From positions 1,746,501-1,806,500 of the forward strand of contig JACVTC010000014.1 of the NCBI GenBank assembly GCA_016946835.1: a stretch of DNA of 60,000 nt, written 5' to 3'. How positions within the stretch are numbered: the first letter of the stretch is position 1; every line of letters begins with the position of its first letter. This DNA comes from Neocallimastix lanati (nom. inval.) (taxonomy: Eukaryota > Neocallimastigomycota > Neocallimastigomycetes > Neocallimastigales > Neocallimastigaceae). Below, in pieces: positions 41,040 through 51,700 of this stretch. The notes beneath the pieces were generated by a model that saw nothing but the letters and a program-made list of their open reading frames with translations, was not told where the DNA came from and did not search any database. The translations under genes were made by a program, and so were the position numbers.

Positions 41040-41783
41040 GTTTTGTGTTATTTTATTTTTTTTTTTTTTTAGAAGAAGTTATTTTCTTCAGATATTTATA
41101 TTCGATTTCATTTTTAAAGTTTAATATCTTGGAAATGAAAAAGAATTTAAGTATTTAATTAAAAGAATTATTAATTCATTCTTAATTAAATGTTAAATAA
41201 AATTATTAATAATATGTTTAATATAAATTCCATAAAGGAATAAAAAAAATTATTATTTAAAAAGATATTATAAAGATTTTAATTAAATAATATCTGGAGT
41301 AAATAATTAAAAAGTTTTTAATAAAATTTTTAATTAAAAGTTTACAAAAATATTAATTGAATTTGGTAAAAGATAATAAATTATTTAATGATAATTTATT
41401 TTAAGTTTAATAAAAATTAATATTAATATATAATGTTATTGAAAGTTAATAATAATTAATTTGATAAAAATATAATAAAAATATAAAATAATTTTAATAT
41501 AGATTCAATAAAGAATTTGTTAATATAAATTTTTGAAGAGTTTATATGTATTTTAATATTAATTTAATTAAGATTCAGTAATGATTTTATAAAAAATATT
41601 TTTATAAAAATTTTAATTAATATTATAATAATTTTAATTAATTTATAATACTATATAATAAAATTTTTAATTTAATTCAGGGAAGAATATAAGAAAGTTC
41701 CATTAGTAAAGAATATAAACTTAATTATGGTTAAGTTATGTCTAAACATAACAAAATAAGTAATTTATAATCATTCTTTACCA
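40802..41783. other. gene-free AT-rich DNA; probable 3' LTR region of Ty3-1
   Basis: An ATT run at 40983-41039 and a T run at 41050-41070. The last several hundred bases should contain the 3' LTR of Ty3-1 (minus strand), because a purine-rich tract (CGTCGGGGCATCT, 41784-41796 complement) sits at its expected edge with TGGTAAAGAATG following, but I find no clear second copy to define it. Confidence 0.5.
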
Positions 41784-41809
41784 AGATGCCCCGACGAAGA
41801 CTCAAGCTA

Positions 41810-44800
41810 TCATGAAGCTGAGTTATACTTTACTATATTCTTTAAATGAACATTTCTGTTCAATTGTACGCCTGAATTAGGATCTGCTAAAGTAACTGTA
41901 TTAAATTGTTTCTTTATAACCTTCAAGGGACCTACAAAGTAAGGCTCCAACTTAGTTCTAGATAGATTTCTTACCAGAACCAAATCTCCAGGATTAATGC
42001 TTTTTCCTTTGTTCATACTATTTTTCTCTTGTCTACGAATTGCCCAATATTTGTTGGCATTTTTGACATTTTCGGCAGCTTCTAATGTCCATCTATAATG
42101 ATTAATAAATTTTTCAAGTATTATTTCATCTGATGTTTTTCCTTTGGTATCTTTCGTTGGACGAGCTGCAATATCAAAGGGTTGCTGATCTTCACGACCA
42201 TACACAAGTTCAAAGCTAGAATATTTTGTTACATTGTTTTTAGTAGTACGTAAAGCCCATAAAGCGGAAGGGAGGATTTCATCCCAATCCTTATATTTAG
42301 TTCCTAGCAATCTCAATAATTTGCCTATCTCCTTATTTCTGTTTTCTACTAAGCCATTGCTCTCAGGATGATAGGTTGAGGTAAACTTAACATAGACATC
42401 ATAAAGATCAAGAAATATTTTAGTCATGTCCGCAGTAAATTGTACTCCATTATCAGTAGTAATCACCTGTGGAATCCCATGCCTCGAAAATACATTAATA
42501 AGAAATTTTATTACATCCATTGCAGTGATAGTTTCTGTAGGTTCGGCTTCCACCCACTTAGTGAAATAGTCTACCATTACTATTAAATATTGATTTTTAT
42601 TTCTCGTTTGAACCAACGGACCTATGATATCCAGACCCATATGTACAAATGGTCCTTCAACTTGGGTTGGAATTCCTTCAGTTGGATTAGGATATGGTTG
42701 AGGGCGGTTCAGTTGACATTTCTCACATTTACTAACTACCCTCTTGACATCGCTGATCATATTATTCCAATAATAACATCTTTTTAACCTTTGATATGTC
42801 TTGTAGTATCCTTCATGACCTACGTTATGTGCTGCAAAAATAAGTTTTAATTTTTCTTCAGTATTGGTTATTAATTTACGATAATTATTTCCATCGATAA
42901 AATATTCAACTCCATCAATAACAGTAAATTTTTCTTCAAGAAATTCCTTGATTACTTTAGATAACAGGGTTTCATCAATTTCAGAATTAATATTGGTAGC
43001 TAAAACAACTTTATTACTTTCATTTTTCATTCTGGAGAGAGCATCAGCAACGACATTTTTCTTGCCACTTTCATACCTTATCTCAACTCCTAGCATACTT
43101 GCAGTTAGACACCAACGAGTTTGTCTTGCATTATGTGGTTCTTTATTTTTAAATAAACCTATTAATGGTTTATGGTCCGTATATATGATGGTTTTAATGG
43201 GATTACCTATAATGTAAGGTTTCAATTTAGTTAAACGATAATATAGTGTAGCACCTTCTAAATCAGTAATTCCATAATTCTTCTCCGATTTAGTTAAGGT
43301 TCTACTAATATAGTGAACCGGATGCTCAATCTTTGTTTCTTCATCTTTTTGCAGGAGTACTCCGCCTATTCCATCGTAAGAGGCATCAGTTCTTATTATA
43401 AATTCTTTGTCAAATTGCGGAAACTTTAATATAGGTGCATTAATTAAACCCTCTTTAAGTGATTTAAAGCTTTCTTCTTGTTCTTTATTCCAAATATATT
43501 TTTCCCCTTTCTTTAAAAGTTTGCATAAAGGTGCTGAAATTTGTGAATATTTATTAACAAAATTACGATAGTAACCAACTGCTCCCAGAAAAGATCTGAG
43601 CTCATGAACATTAGTAGGAGATTTCCAGTTTCTAATAGCTTCAACTTTACTATCCATGGGACTTAAACCCTCTGTAGTTAATTTATGGCCAAGTACTTCT
43701 ACTTCAGTTTGCATAAATTTACATTTTTCAATATTAATTTTTAAATGATACTTTTTAAAAATCTTAAGAACTTCTTTAATATGCTCTAGATGTTCTTCGA
43801 TGGTACCAGAATAAATTAAAATATCATCAATAAAGTTATACACACACTTTCCGATAAGTGGAAATAGGATCTTGTTCATTTCCCTTTGGAATGTAGCAGG
43901 TGCTCCAGTTAATCCAAAAGGCATAACTTTGAACTGATAGTTTCCAAACTTGGTTGTAAAGCTAGTTATCTCAACGCTTTCTTCGTCCATTAAGATTTGG
44001 TGATAGCCAGAATAAAGGTCAAGTGTAGTAAATATTTTAGCACCATCGAGGCTATCAAAAATTTCATCTATATTTGGTAAGGTATAGGAGTCTTTTTCAG
44101 TGACATCATTAACCTTGCGATAGTCTATACACAATCTCCATTTACCGTTAGGCTTCGGTACAAGGACTACTGGTGAAGACCATTCAGAGTACGAAGGTTC
44201 AATAAGTTTCTTTTCAATCAATTTGGTTAGTTCTTCTTTTAAAATGTCAGATTTTAATTTGGTTAAACGGTAGAATCTTTGTTTAATAGGTCTTACTCCG
44301 GCTTTTAATATAATTTTGTGCGGAGATAATTTAGAAGGAGTAAGTTCTTCAGTAGATGTAGCAATTATTTCAATATTATCTTCAAGTAGAAGAATAATTT
44401 CATCAACATAATTTTTATTAAGAGTATTTTTAAACTTTTCGTGATGAATGTATTCTATAGGAGGTAAACCTTCTAACTTTTCTAAGTTCTTCTTTTCTAG
44501 TTCACTATTAGAATTAATAGCTCTTACTACACATACCAATTTTTCTTCTTCTTCTATATCATTATTAATGGGTGTGATAACATTAATCAACCCAGTAGGA
44601 GTAAACTGGCATAGGCTATATAGTATAGGATGAATAAATAATTGGTGATCAATTTGAGTTTTCAGATTAATAAGAACATCATAAAATGGATCTTCTTTTT
44701 CAACTAATCTACAGTCAACAATCATTTTGAATTTATTAATTTGTATAGGAATTTTTAGAATATAGCTTTCAGAATAATCATCATTCCTGGTAGCTAGTCG

Positions 44801-45775
44801 AATCCTACCACAACTAATTCCAATAGGTTCATATTTATTAGGAAGTTTATCTAGAAACTGTTTAGTAATTATGCTTAAATTACTACAAGAATCAACTAAT
44901 GCTTTTCCTTTAACACCATCTACCGTAATATCTACCATAGCCACATCATCTTCTTGTGCTTCACGACTTCGACTTTTATAAGTATGTTCTATGTTATTTA
45001 CCATAACAGTGGTTGCAGATAAGTTATCCACTACACCAGTAACCTTAGTTTGATTCCTTTCTAATCTAAGACCATGAGACACTTGCGTACGTATTTTAGG
45101 TGATACATCCAGAAGTTGTCCAAACGTAATATTACATTGAGTCTTATTTAAATCTTCAATTACATCATAAGGTTCTTTATTTATTTGCATTTGTATTTTT
45201 CTGGATATTCTTATATTTTTGTTTTCCGGAATGTTGTCTTTAGGAAGTTGATCATTAATAAGTCTTGTCAAGGAGATATGGTTTCCAAGATTTTGGTCAC
45301 TCTTATTTCCTTCAGTAACATTTTCTTTAGTGAAATCGGAATCTAAGATTTGATTTGTCTCTGCTCGTTCTTTATCACGAATTGCTTTTTCTTTCATCTT
45401 TTCTTTTTCAATCCTAGGCTCAGTAAGTATAGAAGGGCTGACTTGATTTTTATACTTTTCTTGTGGAGTTTTACTAGTCATTTCTTCTTCTTGTTTCTTC
45501 CTTAAGGTAGGAGTTAAAATAGTAATAGGATTGTCCTTTAAGCTTCTATGACTTCTCTTCCTTCCACTTTCATGTGTAATGCTATCCACTTGGTCACTTT
45601 TTCTCTTTGAATTCCTAGTCATAGCCGCTATTAAATGGTTGGAATTTTTAAAATTTTCTGAATCTAATATTTCTTTAATATTACTAAACTCTTTATCAAT
45701 TGATTCTTGATGGTATTTTAATGAAGCTGTTTTATTGACAATGGGAGAGCTTCTACTCCCTCTTACTGATTTAAA
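41810..45775 (-). CDS. Ty3-1 Pol: protease, reverse transcriptase, RNase H, integrase
   Basis: From the first Met (45622) 1270 codons are open. The frame is also open upstream to the frameshift site at 45769-45775, so translation as Gag-Pol is likely. Counting from 45622: protease-like KALVDSCSNLSIIT at ~241-254; RT with WRLCIDYRKVND, FTTLDLYSGYHQI, FGLTGAPATFQ and YNFIDDILIYS (catalytic FIDD at ~597); RNase H RTDASYDGIGGVLLQ and YTDHKPLIGL; integrase zinc site H-x3-H...CEKCQ; and catalytic LDIIGPL (Asp ~995), TDNG (Asp ~1055) and VENRNKEIG (Glu ~1092), i.e. D-D-35-E spacing. Odd point: the protease motif reads DSC where D(T/S)G is expected. No stops or frameshifts, so it may be active. Confidence 0.93.
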   Translation of the reverse strand, partial: FKSVRGSRSSPIVNKTASLKYHQESIDKEFSNIKEILDSENFKNSNHLIAAMTRNSKRKSDQVDSITHESGRKRSHRSLKDNPITILTPTLRKKQEEEMTSKTPQEKYKNQVSPSILTEPRIEKEKMKEKAIRDKERAETNQILDSDFTKENVTEGNKSDQNLGNHISLTRLINDQLPKDNIPENKNIRISRKIQMQINKEPYDVIEDLNKTQCNITFGQLLDVSPKIRTQVSHGLRLERNQTKVTGVVDNLSATTVMVNNIEHTYKSRSREAQEDDVAMVDITVDGVKGKALVDSCSNLSIITKQFLDKLPNKYEPIGISCGRIRLATRNDDYSESYILKIPIQINKFKMIVDCRLVEKEDPFYDVLINLKTQIDHQLFIHPILYSLCQFTPTGLINVITPINNDIEEEEKLVCVVRAINSNSELEKKNLEKLEGLPPIEYIHHEKFKNTLNKNYVDEIILLLEDNIEIIATSTEELTPSKLSPHKIILKAGVRPIKQRFYRLTKLKSDILKEELTKLIEKKLIEPSYSEWSSPVVLVPKPNGKWRLCIDYRKVNDVTEKDSYTLPNIDEIFDSLDGAKIFTTLDLYSGYHQILMDEESVEITSFTTKFGNYQFKVMPFGLTGAPATFQREMNKILFPLIGKCVYNFIDDILIYSGTIEEHLEHIKEVLKIFKKYHLKINIEKCKFMQTEVEVLGHKLTTEGLSPMDSKVEAIRNWKSPTNVHELRSFLGAVGYYRNFVNKYSQISAPLCKLLKKGEKYIWNKEQEESFKSLKEGLINAPILKFPQFDKEFIIRTDASYDGIGGVLLQKDEETKIEHPVHYISRTLTKSEKNYGITDLEGATLYYRLTKLKPYIIGNPIKTIIYTDHKPLIGLFKNKEPHNARQTRWCLTASMLGVEIRYESGKKNVVADALSRMKNESNKVVLATNINSEIDETLLSKVIKEFLEEKFTVIDGVEYFIDGNNYRKLITNTEEKLKLIFAAHNVGHEGYYKTYQRLKRCYYWNNMISDVKRVVSKCEKCQLNRPQPYPNPTEGIPTQVEGPFVHMGLDIIGPLVQTRNKNQYLIVMVDYFTKWVEAEPTETITAMDVIKFLINVFSRHGIPQVITTDNGVQFTADMTKIFLDLYDVYVKFTSTYHPESNGLVENRNKEIGKLLRLLGTKYKDWDEILPSALWALRTTKNNVTKYSSFELVYGREDQQPFDIAARPTKDTKGKTSDEIILEKFINHYRWTLEAAENVKNANKYWAIRRQEKNSMNKGKSINPGDLVLVRNLSRTKLEPYFVGPLKVIKKQFNTVTLADPNSGVQLNRNVHLKNIVKYNSAS
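45743..45775 (-). promoter_or_regulatory. -1 ribosomal frameshift module of Ty3-1
   Basis: On the minus strand: slippery T TTA AAT (complement of 45769-45775), 8-nt spacer (45761-45768), stem GGGAG (45756-45760), 8-nt loop (45748-45755), stem CTCCC (45743-45747). Gag codons are CAT TTA AAT CAG TAA; a -1 slip enters the Pol frame. The same geometry occurs in Ty3-2. Not tested here. Confidence 0.8.
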
Positions 45776-46680
45776 TGATCATCTTGAATTAATTCTTCCC
45801 GGTTTTTCTGTATAATTTTACGAAGTTTGGGACAGTTACTCTGAAAATGGCCTTGTTCTTTACAGAAATAACATGCTTTGATAGTTAGATTTTTCATTTT
45901 TCTTGTTAAATCCTCCATTTCTTTTCCTTCTTTAGACCTTTCAATTCTTAATTTATCAAAACTTTTTTGGTTATTATAATTGTTAGTATTACTACTTCTA
46001 AGATTAGAACGAGAATAGTTATTAGAAAAAGAATTATTAGTTGTAAAATTTTGCCTTGGTTGGGTACTTCCTTGAGTTGACCTATTTTGCAAACGATCTA
46101 CCTTTTCAGCGATTTGATAAGCTTTTGAGAGAGTTAAATCATCTTCCAATGCTACTCGTTTCCAAGCTTCTTGGTTGTTTTCTAAAGCATCAACATAATC
46201 TAATACACTGACATGTCTTTTTCTCTTTTTATCTAGTTTTAAGTATAAGGTTTTAAATTTGACATTAAAATCCTTTACCCTTTCATTTCTTTTTATTTTT
46301 AAAGACCGTAATTCCCTTAATAAATTATTTTGGTCTTCTTTAGTGCCATAAAATTCTTCTAATGCATTAGTTATCTCTTGTAAGGAAGGATAATACTTTT
46401 CAGATGAAGATTCCGAGCCTGAAGAGCTATCTTCTTCATCATTGTCAATTGAACTATCATTGGTATTAATTTGATTTCCGAGTTCTTGAATAATTTGTCT
46501 CGGTTCTCCTGTTGAAGTTAAAACGCAAGCCAAGAAAATTTTTCTTTCATCTGTCACTTCACCAAGTTCTACCCAAAGTTCAAGATCAGAACACCAGGTC
46601 TTGATATCTAAATTGTCCTTAGACAATTTTTCGATATCCTTTAATTTTTTCTTTAGTTCTCTGAAATGAATGTTACTCAT
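45763..46680 (-). CDS. Ty3-1 Gag with CCHC zinc knuckle
   Basis: 305 residues. N-terminal half capsid-like (IKTWCSDLELWVELGEVTDE, later TNALEEFYGTKEDQNNLLRE and RNERVKDFNVKFKTLY, a retrotransposon Gag pattern). An acidic Ser-rich insert lies at about 80-95. Zinc knuckle CYFCKEQGHFQSNC near residue 272. The last codons overlap the -1 Pol frame at T TTA AAT, 4 nt before the stop. Confidence 0.9.
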   Translation of the reverse strand: MSNIHFRELKKKLKDIEKLSKDNLDIKTWCSDLELWVELGEVTDERKIFLACVLTSTGEPRQIIQELGNQINTNDSSIDNDEEDSSSGSESSSEKYYPSLQEITNALEEFYGTKEDQNNLLRELRSLKIKRNERVKDFNVKFKTLYLKLDKKRKRHVSVLDYVDALENNQEAWKRVALEDDLTLSKAYQIAEKVDRLQNRSTQGSTQPRQNFTTNNSFSNNYSRSNLRSSNTNNYNNQKSFDKLRIERSKEGKEMEDLTRKMKNLTIKACYFCKEQGHFQSNCPKLRKIIQKNREELIQDDHLNQ

Positions 46681-46854
46681 TTTTACCAGAATTTTTAGTA
46701 TTTAACTAATTTGAATTTAATTTATTTATTAATATTTTATTTTAAGTAGTTTGATTAAAGAAAAGTAACAAAACTACCAAGTATTCGTAAAAAAAAAATT
46801 TATATATATATATTAAATATATTAATTGTAAATAGTATAATTTATTTTTTTTTT

Positions 46855-47010
46855 TTTCAAACACTCTGTTTAACAAAAAAAAAAAAATAATATTGTTATA
46901 ATATTAATTAATCCTTTATTCCAAACACTCTGTTTGACGAATAAATAAAAATTTTTGTAATATTAATGAATCTTTTATTCCAAACACTCTGTTTGACGAA
47001 TAAATAAAAT
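46855..47010 (-). repeat. three-copy direct repeat in the Ty3-1 leader
   Basis: CAAACACTCTGTTTRACR-type units at 46858, 46922 and 46981, spacing about 60 bp. The last two are nearly identical over about 45 bp, including GAATAAATAAAA and TTTTATTC. They lie between Gag and the expected primer-binding site, so in the transcript leader; packaging or translation roles are possible but unproven. Confidence 0.8.
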
Positions 47011-47199
47011 TATTGTTAATGTAACGAAATCTTCAGTTGTTAAGGTTTTAGAGAATTAAATAAAAATAAAGTAAGAAACACAAATTTTATTTATTTATTT
47101 ATTTATTTTATTTATTTATTTTATTAAATTTATTTGATTTTATTTGATGATTTTTTAAAAATTGGTAACAAAATTTACAACTATTTATACTTTTTTTCA

Positions 47200-47351
47200 A
47201 GGCATAAAAGTTGTTCTTGCCACTAAATTACATTTTATTTATTTTTTTTTTTTTTTATAAAAACTATTAAATTTAAATTGAATTTTATAATCAATTATAT
47301 AAAATTTAATTATAACAATATAAATAAAATACATTTATAATATTAATAAAA

Positions 47352-47406
<55 letters not shown>

Positions 47407-47895
47407 TATCTAAAATATTACTAATAAGAATTTATTTAATTGGCTATAAATTTTATTACAATCTGTTAAAATATTCAAATAAAAATAAAAATACTATTCT
47501 AATATAAAGGTTTTTAATAAAATAAAATATTTTTCAATATAAAATAAAACATTTCGATATAAAATTTTATAATAAAAGTTAAAATATAATATATAAATTT
47601 TTAATCATCAATATATAAAAATATTATTAATACAAATTTTCATTATTAATATAAAAATAAAAAAATAAGATTTATTATTAATATTGCTAATATAAGTTTT
47701 AAATATATAAAAATATTACTATTAATATAAGATTTAATATAAAAATATAAAGTTTAATATAATTTTTGATTTAATTTTTGATCTTTGGATTTAAAAATTT
47801 ATTAAAGTACAAAAATAATAATGTACACATAATGTATTAGAAATAAATCGTAGATTTAATTAAGAATGCATTATTTAGTACATTCTTATCACAGT
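47200..47895. other. AT-rich DNA between Ty3-1 and Ty3-2
   Basis: T run at 47353-47399. It may contain the 5' LTR of Ty3-1: the minus strand begins TGTGATAAGAATG at about 47893, which resembles TGGTAAAGAATG at the proposed 3' LTR edge (41783), but the match does not extend. No gene. Confidence 0.4.
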
Positions 47896-48741
47896 TGGTA
47901 CAAGATCTGAAGATTTTATTAATAAAATAATATATTCTAATAATAAGGAAAAATTTAAAATATTATTCTCTAATTCTAAACCTAAATTAATTAATAAACT
48001 ACTCTAATTTTAGTCTAAACTATCCTAATCTAAAAGAATCTAAACTAAGTTAAAATAACTTAAACTAATATCTTAATCTAAACTATTCTAATCTAAACTA
48101 AACAATTTCTCTAAATCTATTACTATTTCTATAAAATGTTTAATACAACTAATCTATTACTAAACTAATTTTATACTATACTTATCTTAATATTATACAC
48201 TAAACACAAAAAACTATTAATTAAACACTTTTAAAACATTAAATTTAGAAAAAACTATTTAATAAATTTTAATTTATTTTAAACTATTTAATTTATTATT
48301 TAACTTTTAGAAAATATTAAAAAAATAATATAATAATAAAGTCGTAAGAAAAAAAGGGAGAGAACAAAAGTATTGTGTTACTTTGTTCTTTTTTATACTA
48401 ATAAAATATTTATTTGATTGGATTAAAAATAAAAATAAAAAAATTAATAATAAAAATTTAATAATAAAAATTTAATAATAAAAATATAGTAATAAAAATA
48501 TAATAAGCTTAAATTTTCTAAATTATTAAAATATAATATAAAAATTTTACAATATTAAATAATATAATTAATACATGATTTTTTAATACATCTAATTATT
48601 TTTATTTAACTTTATAATATTCTATAACTAATATTTTAATATTCAATTTTTTATTATTTATTTATAATTGTTAATGATATTTTTTACTTTAATATTTTCT
48701 TTAAATAGTTTAATTTTTCTTTATTTAATTGTACCGTAACA
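47896..48741 (-). repeat. Ty3-2 3' LTR (complete)
   Basis: 846 bp. Ends on plus TGGTACAAG and TTGTACCGTAACA, i.e. TG...CA with a short inverted GGTACAA match. A G-rich polypurine tract (AGGGGTGGCATCA on minus) lies right beside it at 48742-48754. The interior is AT-rich and includes TCTAAACTA-type repeats (47990-48110). Confidence 0.88.
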
Positions 48742-48758
48742 TGATGCCACCCCTAAGT

Positions 48759-51700
48759 TCAGACTTCGTCCCTTGAAGTCTCAATTTCGCATAGTCTATA
48801 AGGTATAATATTCTTTAAGTGGACATTTCTTTCAGCAATTTCGTTTGTTAATGGATCACATAACGTTACAGTATTGAATTGTTTTTTAACAATTTTCATA
48901 GGACCTAAGAAGTATGGATCAAGTTTTCTTCTATTAATATATTTAATTAATACTAGATCTCCTGGTTTATAATTAGCTTTAAGTCTTTTTACTTGTTTTC
49001 TTCTATCTTCCCAGATTTTGTTTGCTGTTTGAATATTATTTATGGCTTCCTTGATCCATTTATAATGTTTTGTAAATCTTCTAATTAAAAATTCATCATC
49101 ACTTTCATAATTTTCCTTTTTATCTAAGTTTAATTGTAATTCAAACGGCTGAAGGTCACGTCGGCCATATAACAATTCAAAACTTGAAAATTTAGTTGTT
49201 TCATTTTTACAAGTACGCAAGGCCCATAAAGCACTAGGTAGCATTTCATCCCATATTGATGTATTTTTATTACAAAGTAATCTAAGGTATTTGCCTATCT
49301 CTTTGTTTCGATTTTCTACTTGACCATTAGATTCTGGATGATAAGTAACAACGAAGTTAACATAAACACCATATAAGTCTAAGAATGCTTTTGTTTTATC
49401 AGAACAGAACTGTGGACCGTTATCAGTTACTAATATTTCTGGTATTCCGAATCGAGCAAAAATCTTGGATAAAAATTCTATTACATCATCTGAATCAATA
49501 TTTTGGGTTGGTTCTGCTTCAACCCACTTTGTTAAGTAATCTACTAAAACTATTATATATTTATTTCCTTTTCTTGAAGTAGGAAGTGGACCTACTATAT
49601 CCAAGCCAACTTTCGTAAATGGTAAACCAGGTTGAGTAGCAATATCTTCTGTTTGGTTATTAAAAGATTGCGATCTAAAGTGTTGACACCTATCACAAGT
49701 TCTGACAATGTATTTAACGTCAAGTATCATGTTGATCCAATAGTAGTCACGTTTAAGTCTATTGTAAGTTTTAAATACTCCTTCGTGACCAACTTTGTGA
49801 GCTTTTAGTATTAAATCAATTTTTTCGTTTTGATTTTTTATAACTTTTCTAAGTTTTCCATGGTCTTTATAATATTCTTCGTTATTAATTATTGTAAATT
49901 TATCTTTAAATTTTGTAAGTAAGTTATACGGATTATTTTCATTTATCTCTTCAGTAACAGTTGTTAATATTGTATTTTCTTTTGTTGATAATCTAGAAAG
50001 TGCATCAGCGATGACATTTTTCTTTCCAGGTTCATATAAGACTTTAACTTTTAGCATTGATAGAAGTAATACCCATCGAGTTTGTCTAGAATTGTTAGTT
50101 TCTTTATTTTTGAAAAGTCCAACTAAAGGTTTATGATCGGTGAATAAAAGAGTTTCATATTTATTTCCAGAAATATAAGATTTAAATTTTTGAACGCAGT
50201 AAGTCGCGGCAGTTCCTTCAAGATCAGTTATTGAATAATTCTTTTCCGCCGGTTTTAAAGAGCGACTTACGAAGTGAATTGGCTTTTCAATACCATTCTC
50301 ATCTTTCTGAAGTAAAACACCTCCAATACCATCGAAAGAGGCATCCGTTCTGATTATAAATTGTTTTTCAAAGTCAGGCATAACAAGAATAGGAGCAGAT
50401 GCTAATTTTAGTTTCAACTCATTAAAGCTTTCTTCTTGTTCTTTACCCCAGACAAACTTTACACCTTTTTTAACAAGTTTAAATAATGGTTTTGCTATAT
50501 TAGCGAAGTTAAGAATAAATTTACGGTAATAACCCACTGCACCAAGGAAAGATTGTAATTGTGTAACATTTTTTGGTGGTATCCATTCTAATATGACTTG
50601 AACTTTAGCTTGAATAGGGGAAATACCATTAATTGATAAAGTATGTCCTAACAATTCGACTTTTATTTTAAAAAAATGACATTTTTCTAAGTTAATTTTT
50701 AATCCATTTTCTTTGATAATATCAAACACTTTCTTAATATCTATAATATGTTGTTCAAAGGAGGGTGAAAATATAACTAGATCATCGATATAAACAAACA
50801 TGCATACTCCAATAAGAGGAAAGAATATTCTATTCATTTCCCTTTGAAAAGTACCTGGGGCATTGCATAAACCAAAGGGCATAACTAAGAATTGATAGTT
50901 ACCATACATTGTAGCAAAGCTAGTTTTAGGAATATCTTCTTTGTTCATAGGGATCTGATGAAATCCCGAAAATAAATCAATCGTAGTAAAAACTTTAACT
51001 TTTTTCCCGATAGAAAATAAAATTTCATCTATAAGCGGTAACGAATATGCATCTTTAATAGTAAGATTGTTTAGTTTTCGAAAATCTATACATATTCTCC
51101 ACTGTTTATTTTTCTTAGGCACTAAAATAACGGGAGAAGACCAAGGGGAGTGTGATGGTTCAATTAGTTTATTTTTTATAAGTTTTTCTAATTCCTTTTT
51201 AAGAGCTAATGCTTGAACTTTAGAAAGTCGATAACATCTCTGTTTAATCGGTTTAGCGTTAGGCTCGAGTTGAATACTATGAGGTAACAATTTAGTTGGT
51301 TTTAACTCATCAATTTTTGTGGCAAGAATAGTATTATATTCATCAAATAACTTTTTTACTTCATTTCTTAGCTTTTTTGGAATTCCTTTAAGTATATTTT
51401 GCAGGAGTTGATCTTTTTCAAAAACACCATTTTCATTAATGATATCTACTTCTTTAGTTATTGTTTTAGAGTCTTCTATTTTATTTTGAGTTATTGTTAA
51501 GTTATCATTAATATTATCAATTTCATTAACAAAGCAATAAAGATAGGAATTATTATTAATATCAGAATTTGTTTTATCATATATAATTATTGATTCAGCA
51601 TCTTCATCATCACTAATAACATTTCCTTTCTCTTCTTTGCAAAGATTTTTGACACACATCCATTTGTTATTTTCTTTCATTATGCACAAATTATTATTAA

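Larger units (their letters stand above)
41784..47200 (-). mobile_element. Ty3-1: Ty3/gypsy LTR retrotransposon (boundaries uncertain)
   Basis: Gag (46680-45763) and a long intact Pol (to 41810) on the minus strand, then a polypurine tract at 41784-41796. The domain order protease, RT, RNase H, integrase is that of Ty3/gypsy. The leader right of Gag has three copies of a repeat around CAAACACTCTGTTTGACG. LTRs could not be paired by eye; either they have diverged or one is missing. The coding part is close in layout to Ty3-2 (same frameshift module) but different in sequence. Confidence 0.85.
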
